Below, piece after piece: positions 43,600 through 55,280 of a DNA stretch of 64,000 nucleotides. Position numbers and translations under genes: made by a program. A model generated the notes under the pieces. It was not told the DNA's origin. It saw nothing but the letters and a program-made list of their open reading frames with translations, and ran no database searches. The first letter of the stretch is position 1. Each line of letters starts with the position of its first letter. This DNA comes from Ahaetulla prasina (lineage: Eukaryota; Chordata; Lepidosauria; Squamata; Colubridae): positions 164,746,236 through 164,810,235 of the forward strand of contig NC_080539.1 in NCBI RefSeq assembly GCF_028640845.1, in the 5' to 3' direction.

Positions 43600-45727
43600 C
43601 AATTATTTGTGTTAACTGTAAAAGAAATGGAAATAAAGATGACTTATACAAAACAAAGAAATTCTGAAATTACAAATAAAGTGGACAAATTATAGTAGGC
43701 TTATAAATTGTTAAAAGAAAAAGAAAAGAAAGTGATGTTAAAGTTGCAAGAAGGAAATACAGTAATAACTGATAATGCAAAAAGTGTTTCCCCAATATTA
43801 TTCTAATTTATATAAGGGTCAAGGAATTTCCCTTGGAATAAGTGAAGGAATATTTACACAAACAGAATCTACCAAAGATTACAGAGAATCAAAGGCACAT
43901 TTTGAATGGACTTATAACAATAAGGGAACTGTGTGGAGCTATTAAAAAGACTAAAACAGGAAAGGCACCTGGTCCAGATGGTCCTGCCAGCCTCCTATTA
44001 GAAATGCTTTGAGGATGAACTTTTACAACCTTTACAACAAGTGATAAATATTATTGCAGAGGATAGAAAGATTTCTAAAAGCTAGAAAGAGATTAATATG
44101 GCATTAAAACCTAAAGAAGCCCAGAATCTGACTTTAACAAGGAATTACCAACCAGTATATTTACTGAATAATGATTATAAGTTGTTTTGGGTTAAAAGGT
44201 TGAAAACAAATTAAGGACTTTATTCATGAAGACCAATATGGAATTTTTTTTTTACCCAAAAGATTACCCAAGGTAATATTACAAATGGTATTTCTGGAGT
44301 GTTTGGAGCAGCACATGAAAAACAAGCTGTATTGGTCTACTCAGATGCAGGGAAGGCCTTGGATAATTTGATAATTTCCTTGATTAGAGTTTTGGAATGT
44401 ATGAGCCTTGGAGATAATTTTATTAAGTGGGTACAATTAATATCTCATAGAAAGCACAAATAATTAATGGAAAATTAATAAAATCTTGTTGTTATTATTA
44501 TTATTAATTTATTAATTTAATTAAAACCTTGATTCAAAAAGGGACAAGAGAAGGATGCCTGCTGTCTCCAATCTTGTTCTTGAGGTACTAAATGGAGACA
44601 TAAGACAAGATGAAGGAATCGTGGGAGTTAAGATAGAAACTTATAACTTAAGGGCTTCTGCAGATGACTTGGTGATAGTTGTGGAGGATCTGTTAGAGTA
44701 TGCGCCTCAAACTTTTTCTTCATTAACCAAAAGTGCTTATGAGAAAATCCATTTTACCCAATCTAAGTAAAATGCTTGAAGTCCACTTAAATGTCCTTGT
44801 GATTGGGTAATGGATTTGGGTGTTGCTACCCAAAGAAAAACCACTTTTGTCCATTGCCCAATCTTGGGAAATTTACTCAGGTTTGGGAAGCACTGTATTA
44901 GAAAAAGTAGAAACATTAATGGGAACATTAAAGGACTTTGATATGCCAGCAGATTTTAAGGTTGCTAATCAGAAGATGAAGATGTTAACATAAGTATGAA
45001 AACAGAAGACCAAATAGAACTGATAGAGAAAACTGGTTTTAAGATTGAGGAAAAGGTAAAATATTTGGGCATTATGACAAATGTGAACAGTATGTGATTT
45101 CACAATAATTATGTTAAGACGTGGAATGAAATTAAGAAGGTTATGTTAAGATGGGAGAAATTAAAATTGTAACTGTAAGGAAGAATTTCTATGAAAAAAT
45201 TAATACTTTGCTTAGAATGTTTTTGTTTTAGACAACACCTGATAAGACCATATACCATTCAACCGATGCCAAAAAGATACATCAAAATCTGTATGTCAAG
45301 GGAAAAAGCCCCACCAATTAAAGTATTTCATGATGCAAAGGAAGATTGGGTTTACTAGATTTAAAATTGTTCTTTGTTAAGTTTGGAAGGAAAAATGGGT
45401 GTTGCTGAGGAACAAAACATTTTACAATTAGGTCATGACCTGAGGTTTGGAAGCATGGATGCCTTACAGATCTCAGCACAAGAAGCATTTTATAAAAGAG
45501 AAACAACAAACAAAGGCAAATAATTAATGAACCAGGAATTATTGGTGAATTATAAGGAGAGTATAAAATTAAATCAAGAGAGCAATTATGGCAGAAAGAT
45601 ATAGTTGTCAATATATATTTTCTTTTCTTTTTTTCTCTTTTTCACACTTTACTTTTTTTTCTTTGAATGTATTTCTTATTCTCCCTGTAAAATCTTTTAA
45701 TAAAAGTTATTCTTAAAAAAAAGAAAA
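43600..45727 (+). mobile_element. L1-type LINE, 5'-truncated and heavily decayed
   Basis: Translating across many frameshifts gives L1 ORF2 landmarks: KTGKAPGPDGP (about 43950), TRNYQPVYLLNNDYK (about 44137-44180), an AVLVYSDAGKALDNL block in place of the AEKAFD motif (about 44325), and TREGCLLSP (about 44547). A UTR, AATAAA (about 45701) and a short A-rich tail (about 45714-45727) close the element. A (TTA)n insert lies near 44488-44510. It is long dead. Confidence 0.75.
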
Positions 45728-46783
45728 TGCAATGAAATGCTTACTCTTCTGCAAAGAAGCAATATTCCTAACCGCGATTTCATGCTGCTAGATGATGCAG
45801 GAGAGAAAATCATGAAAAGAAGCTTCAGAACTTCCACTTTAAAATATATTCGGACTTGATTTGGACTATTCTGACAGTTTTCAGATCCTTGCAAGTCTTC
45901 CTCCATGCACAGTAGTCCAGGCAAAGTCAGCAGATTGAAATTAATTAACAAGAATCTGGCTGGGGGCCAGGCATGTAAAGTGTCAGTTTTCTTGAATGAC
46001 TGCCTTGAAATGACATAGCTTACTTGAGCTTGGGAGCCAGAAGGTGGGGAGTGGTAGGAGTTCCCACCCATGCAAGAATGGACCACCCACAATTCTCACT
46101 GTTAACAAGGCCGGCTTTGTTCTAGCTATAATAAACCAGCATGAAGCCAGAAAAATGCTGACTCTGCTTTCAAAATGAGCCGAGATCATTTGATCATTTA
46201 AAGTCCAGAGCCGATTTGGAACTTGCATGGAAGTCTTTAAGCCCTAGGAATAGAGGAAAGCATTTATCACTCCAGTTAATGTTGCCATCATCAGGTGAAT
46301 GGCTGTTGAAGAATGGAGAATATAGCTTCTCCAAATAATTAAAACAGAAATAGGGGTAGACTTGTCTCTCCTTGTAATGATCTTCAGGTTCTGTGTGAAG
46401 ATGCAGCAGATTCAGTGGTCTTTGAATCCTGATGGATGGTAATCCATGGTTCCTTTTTTAATTCAATGTTGGTTTTTGAATCGGCCACTTGGTTCCTTCC
46501 TGCCAGTGAAAGAGTTAGCTAACCTCTGGTATGTTTTCAAAAATAAGAGACTGAAATTATAATTATACATCACTCCAGAGAGGAAAAAAAAAATAGATGG
46601 CAAATCAGTTGCTCATGGAACTTTTGAGTACATAAATTAAAAAGGATGTGTTTTAGAAATGGAAAAATGGGGGTAAGGATCAAGGCAGTGTACTACCAAG
46701 TAGCTAATATCCACAGAAGGGAAATCCAAAAGATTAGAATGCAAAAGGAATGTAGGCTTAGGAACTAGAGCTATAGATAAAGG
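45728..46783. other. Intergenic sequence, no feature seen
   Basis: Mixed sequence with no recognisable gene or repeat. Minus-strand frames at 45697-46228 have no domain. Confidence 0.4.
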
Positions 46784-47029
46784 CAGAGGTGGGTTTCAGC
46801 AGGTTCTGACCAGTTCTGGAGAACTGGTAGCGGAAATTTTGAGTAGTTCGGAGAACCGGTAATAAAAATTCTGACTGGCCCTGCCCCATCTATTCTCTGC
46901 CTCCTGAGTCCCAGCTGATCAGGAGGGAATGGTGATTTTACAGTATCCTTCCCCTGCCATTCCCACCAAGCCACGCCCACCAAGCCACACCCACAGAACC
47001 GGTAGTAAAATTTTTGAAACCCACCACTG
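46784..47029. mobile_element. hAT-type MITE (family H-A), copy 4
   Basis: Exact 8 bp duplication GATAAAGG (46776-46783, 47030-47037). Termini are CAGAGGTGGGTTTCAGCAGG and TTTGAAACCCACCACTG. Interior AGTTCGGAGAACCGGTAAT, GGCCCTGCCCCATCT and CCACGCCCACCAAGCC. Confidence 0.88.
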
Positions 47030-47037
47030 GATAAAGG

Positions 47038-47566
47038 GATGGTGGGGGGGGGAGAGAAAGGGCTGAAACTGCCACTAAGAGAAGTAAGTGAGAGGACAGA
47101 GCTTTTCAAGCTTCAGTCTTCTCTCTAAATGAGACCTTTGTTCAAATGGACCCAACCAAGTGAGTAAAGGAGCGAGCACCAAGTGAAGATAATTAAATAG
47201 AGAGGTTTTGAGAGCATCGGGCTACTATGAATGAGTAGTCTCCAGGATCAAACCACCTTGGTCTGAGAGTCTTGCAGGAGCTTATGAATGTCAGCTTGGA
47301 GTCTCTACTGTAACCTCTGGGAAATCATGGAGAAAGGTCATAATGTTCAAGGCCTGGAGAAGAACAAGTCCCCAAAAGTTTCTTAACTTCAAAAAGGTAA
47401 CAAAAAAGGACCCATGTAACCACAAAACCATCAGCTTGACGTTGATAATCAACAAAATTTTGAAACAAATGATTAGACCCAGCATGGGTCTTTCTTTTTT
47501 ATTTAAATGGTATAATGACAACTGGAGGGATTCAAACAACTATTGGATAACCATTTGTTGAGGATG
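47038..47566. other. Intergenic sequence, no feature seen
   Basis: The frame at 47343-47561 (KKDPCNHKTISLTLIINKI) faintly recalls a LINE RT segment but is too short to assign. Confidence 0.35.
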
Positions 47567-47574
47567 CTGTAGTG

Positions 47575-47927
47575 CCATGATGGCAAACCTATGGCAGGCA
47601 TGCCAGGGGTAGCACACAGCGCCCTTTCTGTGGGCACACGAGCCATCACCCCAGTTCAGCTCTGCTGCGCATGCGCCTCCCACCAGCCAGCTGGTCTTTG
47701 GGTCTCTGCCACGCATGCGTGAGGGGTGCATGCATGGAGGTCACACCCGCATAAGCAGGGGCAGGACATGTGCAGGGAAGTGGCGCATGCATGCTTGGGG
47801 AGGGCGGGGTGCACGCATATGCACGGGAGGCACAGTGTATGCACAGGGGTTGCACGTGCATTGGATTTTGGGGGTTCGGCACATGCATGCTTTGGGCACT
47901 CGAGCCTGAAAAGGTTAGCCATCACTG
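47575..47927. mobile_element. hAT-type MITE (family H-C)
   Basis: Flanks CTGTAGTG (47567-47574) and CTATAGTG (47928-47935) match 7 of 8. Termini CCATGATGGCAAACCTATGG and GGTTAGCCATCACTG form an inverted repeat. The interior is dense in GCATGCGTG/CATGTGCA alternating sequence. Open frames on both strands here (Cys/His-rich) are compositional artefacts. Confidence 0.85.
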
Positions 47928-47935
47928 CTATAGTG

Positions 47936-49285
47936 GATGTCTCTACTGGACAAGGAGTTGTGTGAGATGTTCTCCAGGATGTCGTCCAATTTTTCCATAT
48001 CTTGATTCTATAATTCTATAAGGTTTATCACTTCATACATGATCAAATTATAGTGTCATTATAATTATCCTTACCTATGATGTGCAAATCTGTATTTCGG
48101 ATTTATCCCTCCTAAACAGGCCAGGAAGCATATTCAGGAGCAAAAAGGAAGATTCTTACATTTCCAATTTGTTCAATTAACAAACCATGGAACGAGTATC
48201 TGTGATTCTTCAGCTGAGAGAATCTTAGTACCGTTCCTGTGGTTGAAAGCAGAATGATGTGATGATTTTGCTTTTTCCGTCACTTTTAGAAGTACATTGT
48301 GTCTAATGGAGACTTAACATTACACTTAAGCCTAGTGTATTTAATTTACCGCCAACAATTGGCTGAAGATGTGCATTTTTGCAATTATTGCAGATGTTAT
48401 TTTTATGGGCTGTTGAAAACTGGAAGGTCATTTGTCACTACTGTATGTGCTTCATGGAAAAACACACTGTATTTCCGGTATAACCAGTCTGCCCTCATGG
48501 ATGCAAGTGAAATGCTGACATAATCACTATGGTATGTAGGTCAGGATAGTAAATGAATATTTAGCATTGGAGCATTTAGTAACAAATATGACCAAAAAAT
48601 GGGCCAACACAATTTCATATTTCTTAAGCCCATTCATCGAAATGAAACAGCTAGGATGTAAATCTGTAAAGTGGCAACTACCTGTTGACCATTCAATCCC
48701 TGATGCAAACTTTGGGATTTTTAGTCCATGAATATTAATTAGTTTCACGCCACATTTTAATGTGTCCCTTGTTCCAGTTTTGTTAATTAGAATTAATTAC
48801 TTGAGCTTTTTCTATTGCAAAGGGAAACCGACTTGCATTTGGCATCATTTCCTCCTAGTAGTCTTTATTCCGTGGATCTGATTCCAAAGAAGACTTACAC
48901 AATGTGCCCATTGGAGACCCAAACTCTAAATGATCTGGTTGTCTTGGATTGTCTGGACAATCTGGGCAATGAAGCAGAGAAAAAGCAAACAAGACATACC
49001 TTGCTTGATCCTCAAGAGAACAATATTCTGATTTAAACAGGTTCTTTTCCTGATTGTATATGTGGGCATGTAATAAAAACATAATATGCATTTAATAAAA
49101 CGCCATCAGCAAATAAGCTCATTTTGCATACGCTGCTTGCTTGTTTTACTTCTAAACCGCCTCTGGGATTTAAAAGCAGAAGTAAAGCCAAGGGTGGCGC
49201 TCGATTTGGGGGTGTCATGAAAGGAGGGACACAAACTTCCAAAGTAGGCAGGGCATAGAAGTGCGTGAATCTAGACCAAGACTAG
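47936..49285. other. Intergenic sequence, possible conserved block
   Basis: No gene. 48715-48835 has dense homeodomain-type cores (ATTAATTAGTTTC, TTAATTAGAATTAATTACTT) flanking CACGCCACATTTTAATGTG and could be regulatory; inference only. Confidence 0.35.
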
Positions 49286-49293
49286 ATGTAGCT

Positions 49294-49622
49294 CAGTGGT
49301 GGGATTCAAAATTTTTTACTAGCGGTTCTGTGGCTTGGTGGGCGTGGCATGGCTTGGTGGGCGTGGCAGGAGACGGATACTATAAAATCTCCATTCCCAC
49401 CCACTCCAGGGGAAGGATACTGTAAAATCTCCATTCCCACCCCATTCCAGGGGAAGGTTACTGCAAAATCCCCATTTCCTCCCAATCAGCTGGGGCTCAG
49501 GAGGCAGAGAATAGATGGGGGTGGGGCCAGTCAGAAGTGGTATTTACCGGTTCTCCGAACTACTCAAAATTTCCACTGCCGGTTTTCCAGAACTGGTCAG
49601 AACCTGCTAAATATCACCTCTG
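49294..49622. mobile_element. hAT-type MITE (family H-A), copy 5
   Basis: Flanks ATGTAGCT (49286-49293) and ATGTAGTT (49623-49630), 7 of 8. Termini are CAGTGGTGGGATTCAAAA and AAATATCACCTCTG. It holds three tandem versions of a segment reading CCAGGGGAAGG-TACTG-AAAATC, explaining its 329 bp length. Inverted relative to 46784-47029. Confidence 0.83.
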
Positions 49623-49800
49623 ATGTAGTTGATGTAATTTATTTAAATGGCCATCTAATTAAAATTAAATTAATTCAGTGCAGTTAATATGATTGATTCC
49701 TCCTCTAGTATTTAATCATCACTCTCTTTTATCACCTTAAAAAAATACCTGTTTATCTTTTGGAAGAACCACAGGGGGAATAACTCTTGAGGCTCTAAAG

Positions 49801-49933
49801 CAGGGATGTCCAAACTTGGCAACTATAAGACTTGTGGACTTCAACTCCCATAATTCCTCAGCCAGCTGCTGGCTGAGGAATTCTGGGAGTTGAAGTCCAC
49901 AAGTCTTAAAGTTACCAAGTTTGGACACCCCTG
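49801..49933. mobile_element. Palindromic hAT MITE (family H-P), copy 3
   Basis: 133 bp palindrome with the exact 8 bp duplication CTCTAAAG (49793-49800, 49934-49941). Termini are CAGGGATGTCCAAACTTGGC and CCAAGTTTGGACACCCCTG. Centre TCAGCCAGCTGCTGGCTGA. Confidence 0.9.
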
Positions 49934-49941
49934 CTCTAAAG

Positions 49942-50524
49942 GTTGCACACGGCCCAGGGCTCGTGGATGACAGCCTGTTTGAAGGAAAGAAACAGTACTT
50001 TCGAAATGAGCTTCACAAGGGCCATTTCTAAGCAGTTTTCAGCCTAACATAAGAGATATTCCCAGACATAGAGAAATGAGACAAGGCTCCCGCTGTGTAG
50101 CTTATTAGTTTCAGCTGCTCCAGCCCATATACTTCTCCTGGGCCTCCAGTGACAAAGCTGGATCTACCAAGACACTATCCTGATCCTTTAAGAGGGCAGG
50201 CTAGGCCCTGCCTAAAAAGTAAAATCCTCACTACTTGGACAAACAAGTCACCTACTAATTAAATTGCCAGAGAGTACTACTTGAAGGGATATATTAAAGG
50301 GCAAACTGGGAGCAGTCTCCTTTAAAAAAAGAGAGAGAGGCAATGGTTGTTGTTTTCAAATAAAAGCCTTCTGGATAAATAATTAAATCTTTGGTAGTTA
50401 TGGATTCTTTTTAACCACTTTAAAGTCAGTTTTAATTGATGCCAAATATTAAAACTAAGAAAGGGTGAGCATGATTGCCTCATGCATCAATGCAATGCTT
50501 TTGGGGCGTGCAGCCACAAGAGAT
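49942..50524. other. Intergenic sequence, no feature seen
   Basis: Unique-looking; 50385-50515 is complex and could be conserved. Nothing is supported. Confidence 0.35.
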
Positions 50525-50720
50525 TTGTATTATTTATTTAATTTATTTATTTGTCAAGTACCTAGTAGGTAATATATATAAGTATAAGCATGAATTGAAT
50601 ATATAAAATAGATACAAACAGAGGAACATTAGGACAGGGAGAGTAGGCATGCTGGTTCTCTTATGCACGCCCCTTACAGACCTCTTAGGAATGGAGGGAT
50701 GATGCTAACTTTGGTTGCTG
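50525..50720 (-). mobile_element. LINE 3' end (L3/CR1-like), minus strand
   Basis: It begins with the inverted tail TTATTTAATTTATTTATTTG and includes GCACGCCCCTTACAGACCTC, TTAGGAATGG. Same family as 7310-7707 in the opposite orientation. Confidence 0.6.
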
Positions 50721-50756
50721 TTCAAATTAATCAGCCAGTTTGTTATGTAAACTAAA

Positions 50757-51005
50757 TAGAACAGAGTTGGAAGGGACCTTGTAGATCATCTAGTCCAACC
50801 CCCTGCTCAAGCAGGAAACCCTATACCATTTCTGACAAGTGGCTATCCAGTCTCTTCTTGAAAGTCTCCATTGATGAAGCACCCACAATTTCTGAAGGCA
50901 ACTTCTGTCCCATTGGTTGATTGTTCTCACTGTCAGAAAATTTCTCCTTATTTCTAGGTTGAATCTCTTGAACTGCTTTCAGGATTCACATCCTTTCATC
51001 CTAGC
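50757..51005 (-). mobile_element. CR1 LINE 3' end, minus strand
   Basis: 'AGAACAGAGTTGGAAGGGAC', 'CATCTAGTCCAACCCCCTGC', 'TGGCTATCCAGTCTCTTCTT', 'TGAAGCACCCACAATTTCTG' and 'AACTGCTTTCAGGATTCACA' are the inverted CR1 3' terminal region. Confidence 0.8.
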
Positions 51006-52249
51006 AGTGATGTACTTAGATGCTGAAGGTAAGGCTGCAAAGTCAGACAACCCCCATCTCAGAGAGGTTATAGGTATTACACTGCTTACTTCAAAATGTG
51101 GGTGGTTTTTTTTTTGTGATCTTCCTCCTCCTCAGTTAAATAGGGCTATGAATCTTTGTCTCCAGGACTAGGTCTAATCATGCCACGAGGCATATATATT
51201 TTTATTTAAAACATTTTCAGGGCCCTCTTAACCAAAGGAGGTTGGGTTTAATTTTTTATGTCATCAGTTTTATCAGCTTCTTTTACTTTTTTCTGTTTCA
51301 AACATTTTCATACATTTATTATCATTTTTATTACATATCAACCATCCTGTTCATTTTTGTGTGAGGGGCAGGATTAAAATAAGCCATAAAATGTTTAATG
51401 CTAGTCAATGGAAATTGAATTAATGTTTTTATTGTTTTTATTGTTTCAATGTTTTTAAGTAAATGATCTTAAATACTAATCAGAGGAAGGAAGGAAAGAA
51501 GGAAAGAAAGAAAGAAAGAAGGCCTTCCCAGATTTGAGGTGCAAGTGAAGAATTTCTTGGCCCCCCCACCTCACAAAGCCTATCAACCAATCAATGAATT
51601 AATTAGCCTATTTTAGGATAGATATTACTATGTGCCTGAATTTCCCACTTCAAACTGGTGAATATTTATGTCACCAACTTTTAGTGATAAGGTCAGAGAG
51701 GTCTCCCAGGATCAGAAAAGGGTAGTTTGCAAGCCATCGGCTGCCTTTCTCTTACATACATACTGGGAAACTGGTAACATTTATCTTTTTTTAGCATATT
51801 TTAACTGTTCTGAATTAGGCAGAGGGAATTAGAAAACACATTCATGGAATATCTCTTGGGAATCCATGGGTTAATCCTGTGGGTAAATTGCAGGTGCTTT
51901 CTCCTGGAACAATGCAAGCCTGCACTTGCATTTGAGTGTGCACTGTTATTGCTTCTATCCCATATCAGGTAGCTCATTCTTAACAAGGTTGCTATTACTA
52001 TAATTGCTTAATATATCCTCTCCCCTTGTTATAATCTTAGGTGACTTAACTATATGCTCTGCTGACACAAGCTGTAAGGTGTAACAAAATAAGGTTTCTC
52101 TTCTCAAACCTCCTGGGAAGCATCCATTTAAATTTTCTATCAGTATTTCCCCATTCATTTGACAGCATTCCACATTAAACCTTGCAAAATACAGAAGAGG
52201 AGGAGAAGGAGGAAGAAGAAAGCAGGGAGAAGACTTTGAATGAAAGATA

Positions 52250-52281
<32 letters not shown>

Positions 52282-52589
52282 TGTTTTGGGGAAATCAAAT
52301 CAATAAAAATGGAGCCAAACCATTTTCCTCGGGGAGTAGAAATTAACATGATTGATGTTGAACTTGTAGAAAGTTAGCACTCACCCCTCTTCTAGAAGAA
52401 TGAAATATTTTAGAAAATATTAAAAAGGACAGAATATTATATTTCCCTGGATGAGAAATGGAGAAACACATTTTAAGGACAAAGCAGCTCCCTGCAGCTT
52501 CCTGCCTCCCCCCCACCCACTTTGTCAATGGGCCAGAGGCAGAAATTCCTTCTCCCCACCTTTGTCAATGGACCATCATCTGCAACACA
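51006..52589. other. Intergenic sequence with simple repeats
   Basis: No gene. A GAAG/GAAA run lies at about 51485-51522 and (GA)n at 52258-52281. The remainder is AT-rich unique sequence. Confidence 0.4.
52258..52281. repeat. (GA)n microsatellite
   Basis: Twelve GA units within a purine-rich tract. Confidence 0.9.
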
Positions 52590-52910
52590 ATAGGACCCAT
52601 CTAGCAACAGAAACTCACCACATGGCACCTGGGAAGATTACATCAGCCAGCAAGGCTAGCTAAGGCCCCCACCCCCTGGGAGTCTGACAACGAATCAGGG
52701 TACTCTTCCTGTGCCCCAGGAAGTTCAAAGCTCAGAGAGGGCATAAAACCAAGGCACGCTCAGTATCTCAGCTCTTTTCTGTTCAGGAACTCAAACCATC
52801 CTCCATTAAACCATCTTTCCAAGCAGTCTCCATGTTTCCAGTATCTTTTTCCCCACTTGGAACTGAACCCAGAGGGACATTTCTTCCATCAAACTAAAGC
52901 AGTTAGCACA
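52590..52910 (+). mobile_element. Possible LTR fragment, + strand
   Basis: 'GGGCATAAAACCAAGG' (TATA-like, about 52739), 'CAGCTCTTTTCTGTTCAGGA' (R-like), 'CTCCATTAAACCATC' (poly(A)-like) and CTCCATGTTTCCAGTATC follow each other with LTR spacing. Borders and a target duplication were not found, so this is tentative. Confidence 0.35.
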
Positions 52911-54421
52911 GCATCCAGGAAATTAGGGAACCTAGGAATCTGAGCATTGGGCCTTCAGCTCTGCTGAATTAAAATGCTACCCATCCAACCTTCAACTGGA
53001 AGAAAATTAGCCAACATAACAGTTGCTATCCCCATTGCTGATTGATTGATTGATTCTCTTTTGGTTTTCTGTCAAATCATAGCATTGTGTGTGCAGAATA
53101 AGTTAAACAAACTGATTTGTTAAACTATCTAGCTTTGCTAGCCTCTCACTTTTAGAACCTCCCTCATCTGACCAACAGGATACCAAGATAGGGCAGGGCT
53201 GAATCTCAGGGAGGTGCCAAGTTTTGATAAGCAGTTGATCTGCTTCCCCTGCTTTACAGTACCTATCAAAATTGGGGGAGCCACAGAGTAAAGTGCAAGT
53301 GTCAGGCCTAGAAGCCATCTTTTTCCTTGGATCTTCAGGCCTGCCACATTTACTGCTGTGGAAAACTGGGAGGGGGGATTGTATGGAGCATGGGTGATAT
53401 ATAGTCATAATAACATTCCTTTCTCAGAAAGTCAAGGACATCTTGCCTGGCACCTGGACGGCTGGAACTGGGAGGCATCTCCAGCTGGGACAGTGTTTTG
53501 ATTGGACCATGTGATGGACATGTGGGTGTTGGGCAGGGATTTGAACTTTCCTTTAGGTGGGGAAAACCTGGAAGCTTTCAGATTCGGGTTTTCCCAGATG
53601 TGCCAATATGTCATCTCTAATAAAATGGAACTTTGAGGAAACTCAAGCCTCAGAGTTTTCTTTTGTTAGGGGTGTTACTTGGAACCCTGACAGCCAGAAC
53701 TGGATGTCTCAAAGCCTAATAGCACCCTCTGTGGACCACCAACGAGTTTGTGGGAAGAATAGGGGAATGAATATAAAGGGGGAGATTTGGCTGTCTCAAA
53801 GCCCAGCAGCGCAAGCTACATTTGTGCTTAAATTTATCTAGCCAAAATCAACTAAAAACATAAAAACAGCCTGGTTTCTTTGCCACATAGTACAGCCCGC
53901 TCAATAGCTGTTCAGAAGGCTGTGAGGAGTTGTTGGTACAGTGGATGATAGCTGTGCCAAGCTCTTCCCCCCCCCTGCCAAAAAAAGGGAATGCCAAGAA
54001 AGAAGAGCACTTGAGATTTGAGTCTCCATCAGTCTGAAGTGGCCAATAAGTACCAAGGATGTTCCCACCCCTTTCAGTAGTGTCAGCACTACTGAAAAAA
54101 CAGTTGTGAAATATATCAGATTTTACATGCCTTGAAACTGCCAAAGGCTGCTGCTGGCTTAAGAGGGCAAAGATTCCTTTCAAACAGAAATGACTAAAGA
54201 TAACTTAAATCTTTTTCACTCATGAGCTGAAAACAAGATGAAGGAAAATCTTGGGGCTGTAGCAGAATAAAAAGTTGACAGGGCAAGTTATAGATAAGAT
54301 TTGAAAACGCCCCTTAAAAGGAGCATTTAGTGCTTGTTTGTGGGAGGAAAAATTCCTAAATTTATAATTTGGTAATATCTTTCATTGTCCCACGATCAGG
54401 ATGACTTCAGCTTAGTACCAG
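52911..54421. other. Intergenic sequence, no feature seen
   Basis: The segment 53400-53700 (TTGCCTGGCACCTGGACGGC, CATGTGATGGACATGTGG, ATAAAATGGAACTTTGAGGA) has some LTR/repeat look but could not be assigned. No gene. Confidence 0.35.
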
Positions 54422-54775
54422 TAGTCCTCAATTTATGACATTTGGGCCCAAAATTTCTGTAGCTAAGCGAGACAATCATTAAATGAATTTCTTGACACAG
54501 TTATTAAGTGAATCACTGCTTTTGTTAAGTTAGTAACACAGTTGTTAAGTGAATCTGGCTTCCCCATTGATTTTGCTTGTCAAAAGGTTGCAAAAGGTGA
54601 TCATGTGACCCCAGGACGTTGCAGCCATCATAAATACACGCTAGTTGCCAAGCAGTTGAATTTTGATCACGTGACTAGGGATGCTGCCACAGTTATAAGT
54701 GTGAAAAATGGTCATGACATTTTTTTCGGTGCTGTTGTAATTGGGAACAATCAATAAATGAATGGTTGTAACTAC
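54422..54775. mobile_element. Tc1/mariner-like MITE (family M-T), best copy
   Basis: Starts TAGTCCTCAATTTATGACAT and ends GGTTGTAACTACC. Interior CCCAAAATTTCTGTAGCTAA, GTTAAGTGAATC, GCTTCCCCATTGATTTTGC, AAGGTGATCATGTGACCCC and GATCACGTGAC. Non-coding. Confidence 0.7.
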
Positions 54776-55052
54776 CTGAAACACAATTGCTGTGGATGCT
54801 GTGTGAATAGGCCAAGTGTCAGAGTCCTCTAGAGACCAACTAATCTCAGCTGTCCTTCTCTTTCCTTTCAATTTTTAGAAGCATTTGATTCTGAGGTGGA
54901 TACTTGCCATCCAGCTTTATAGATTATTGCAAATATTTATTTTTTTTAGTATTTTTTTTTTGAAACAGCACAGTATTGTTTATTGCTAAATAAATATATG
55001 TAACATCAGGTTTTGGAAATACATGCTATAACAATGTTTCTTAGCTTTGGAG

Positions 55053-55272
55053 CAGAGATGAAATCCAGCAGGTTCTGACAGTTCTGGAGAACCGGTAGCA
55101 GAAATTTTGAGTATTTCGGAGAATTGGCAAATACCACCTCTGGCTGGCCCCAGAGTGGGGTGGGAATGGAGATTTTGCAGTATCCTTCCCCTGCCACACC
55201 CACCAAGCCACACAGTGCCCACCAAGCCACACCCACAGTACTGGTAGTAAAAAAAATTGAATTTCACCACTG
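55053..55272. mobile_element. hAT-type MITE (family H-A), copy 6
   Basis: Exact 8 bp duplication CTTTGGAG (55045-55052, 55273-55280). Termini are CAGAGATGAAATCCAGCAGG and GAATTTCACCACTG. This 220 bp form is the shortest copy. Confidence 0.88.
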
Positions 55273-55280
55273 CTTTGGAG

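Noticed and set aside
45697..46228. Minus-strand frames of 131 and 81 residues
   Set aside because: No recognisable domain or splice context; adjacent to an L1 tail.
47540..48021. Cys/His-rich frames resembling secreted peptides
   Set aside because: Again the alternating CATGCGTG interior of an H-C MITE; no signal peptide followed by a conserved family pattern.
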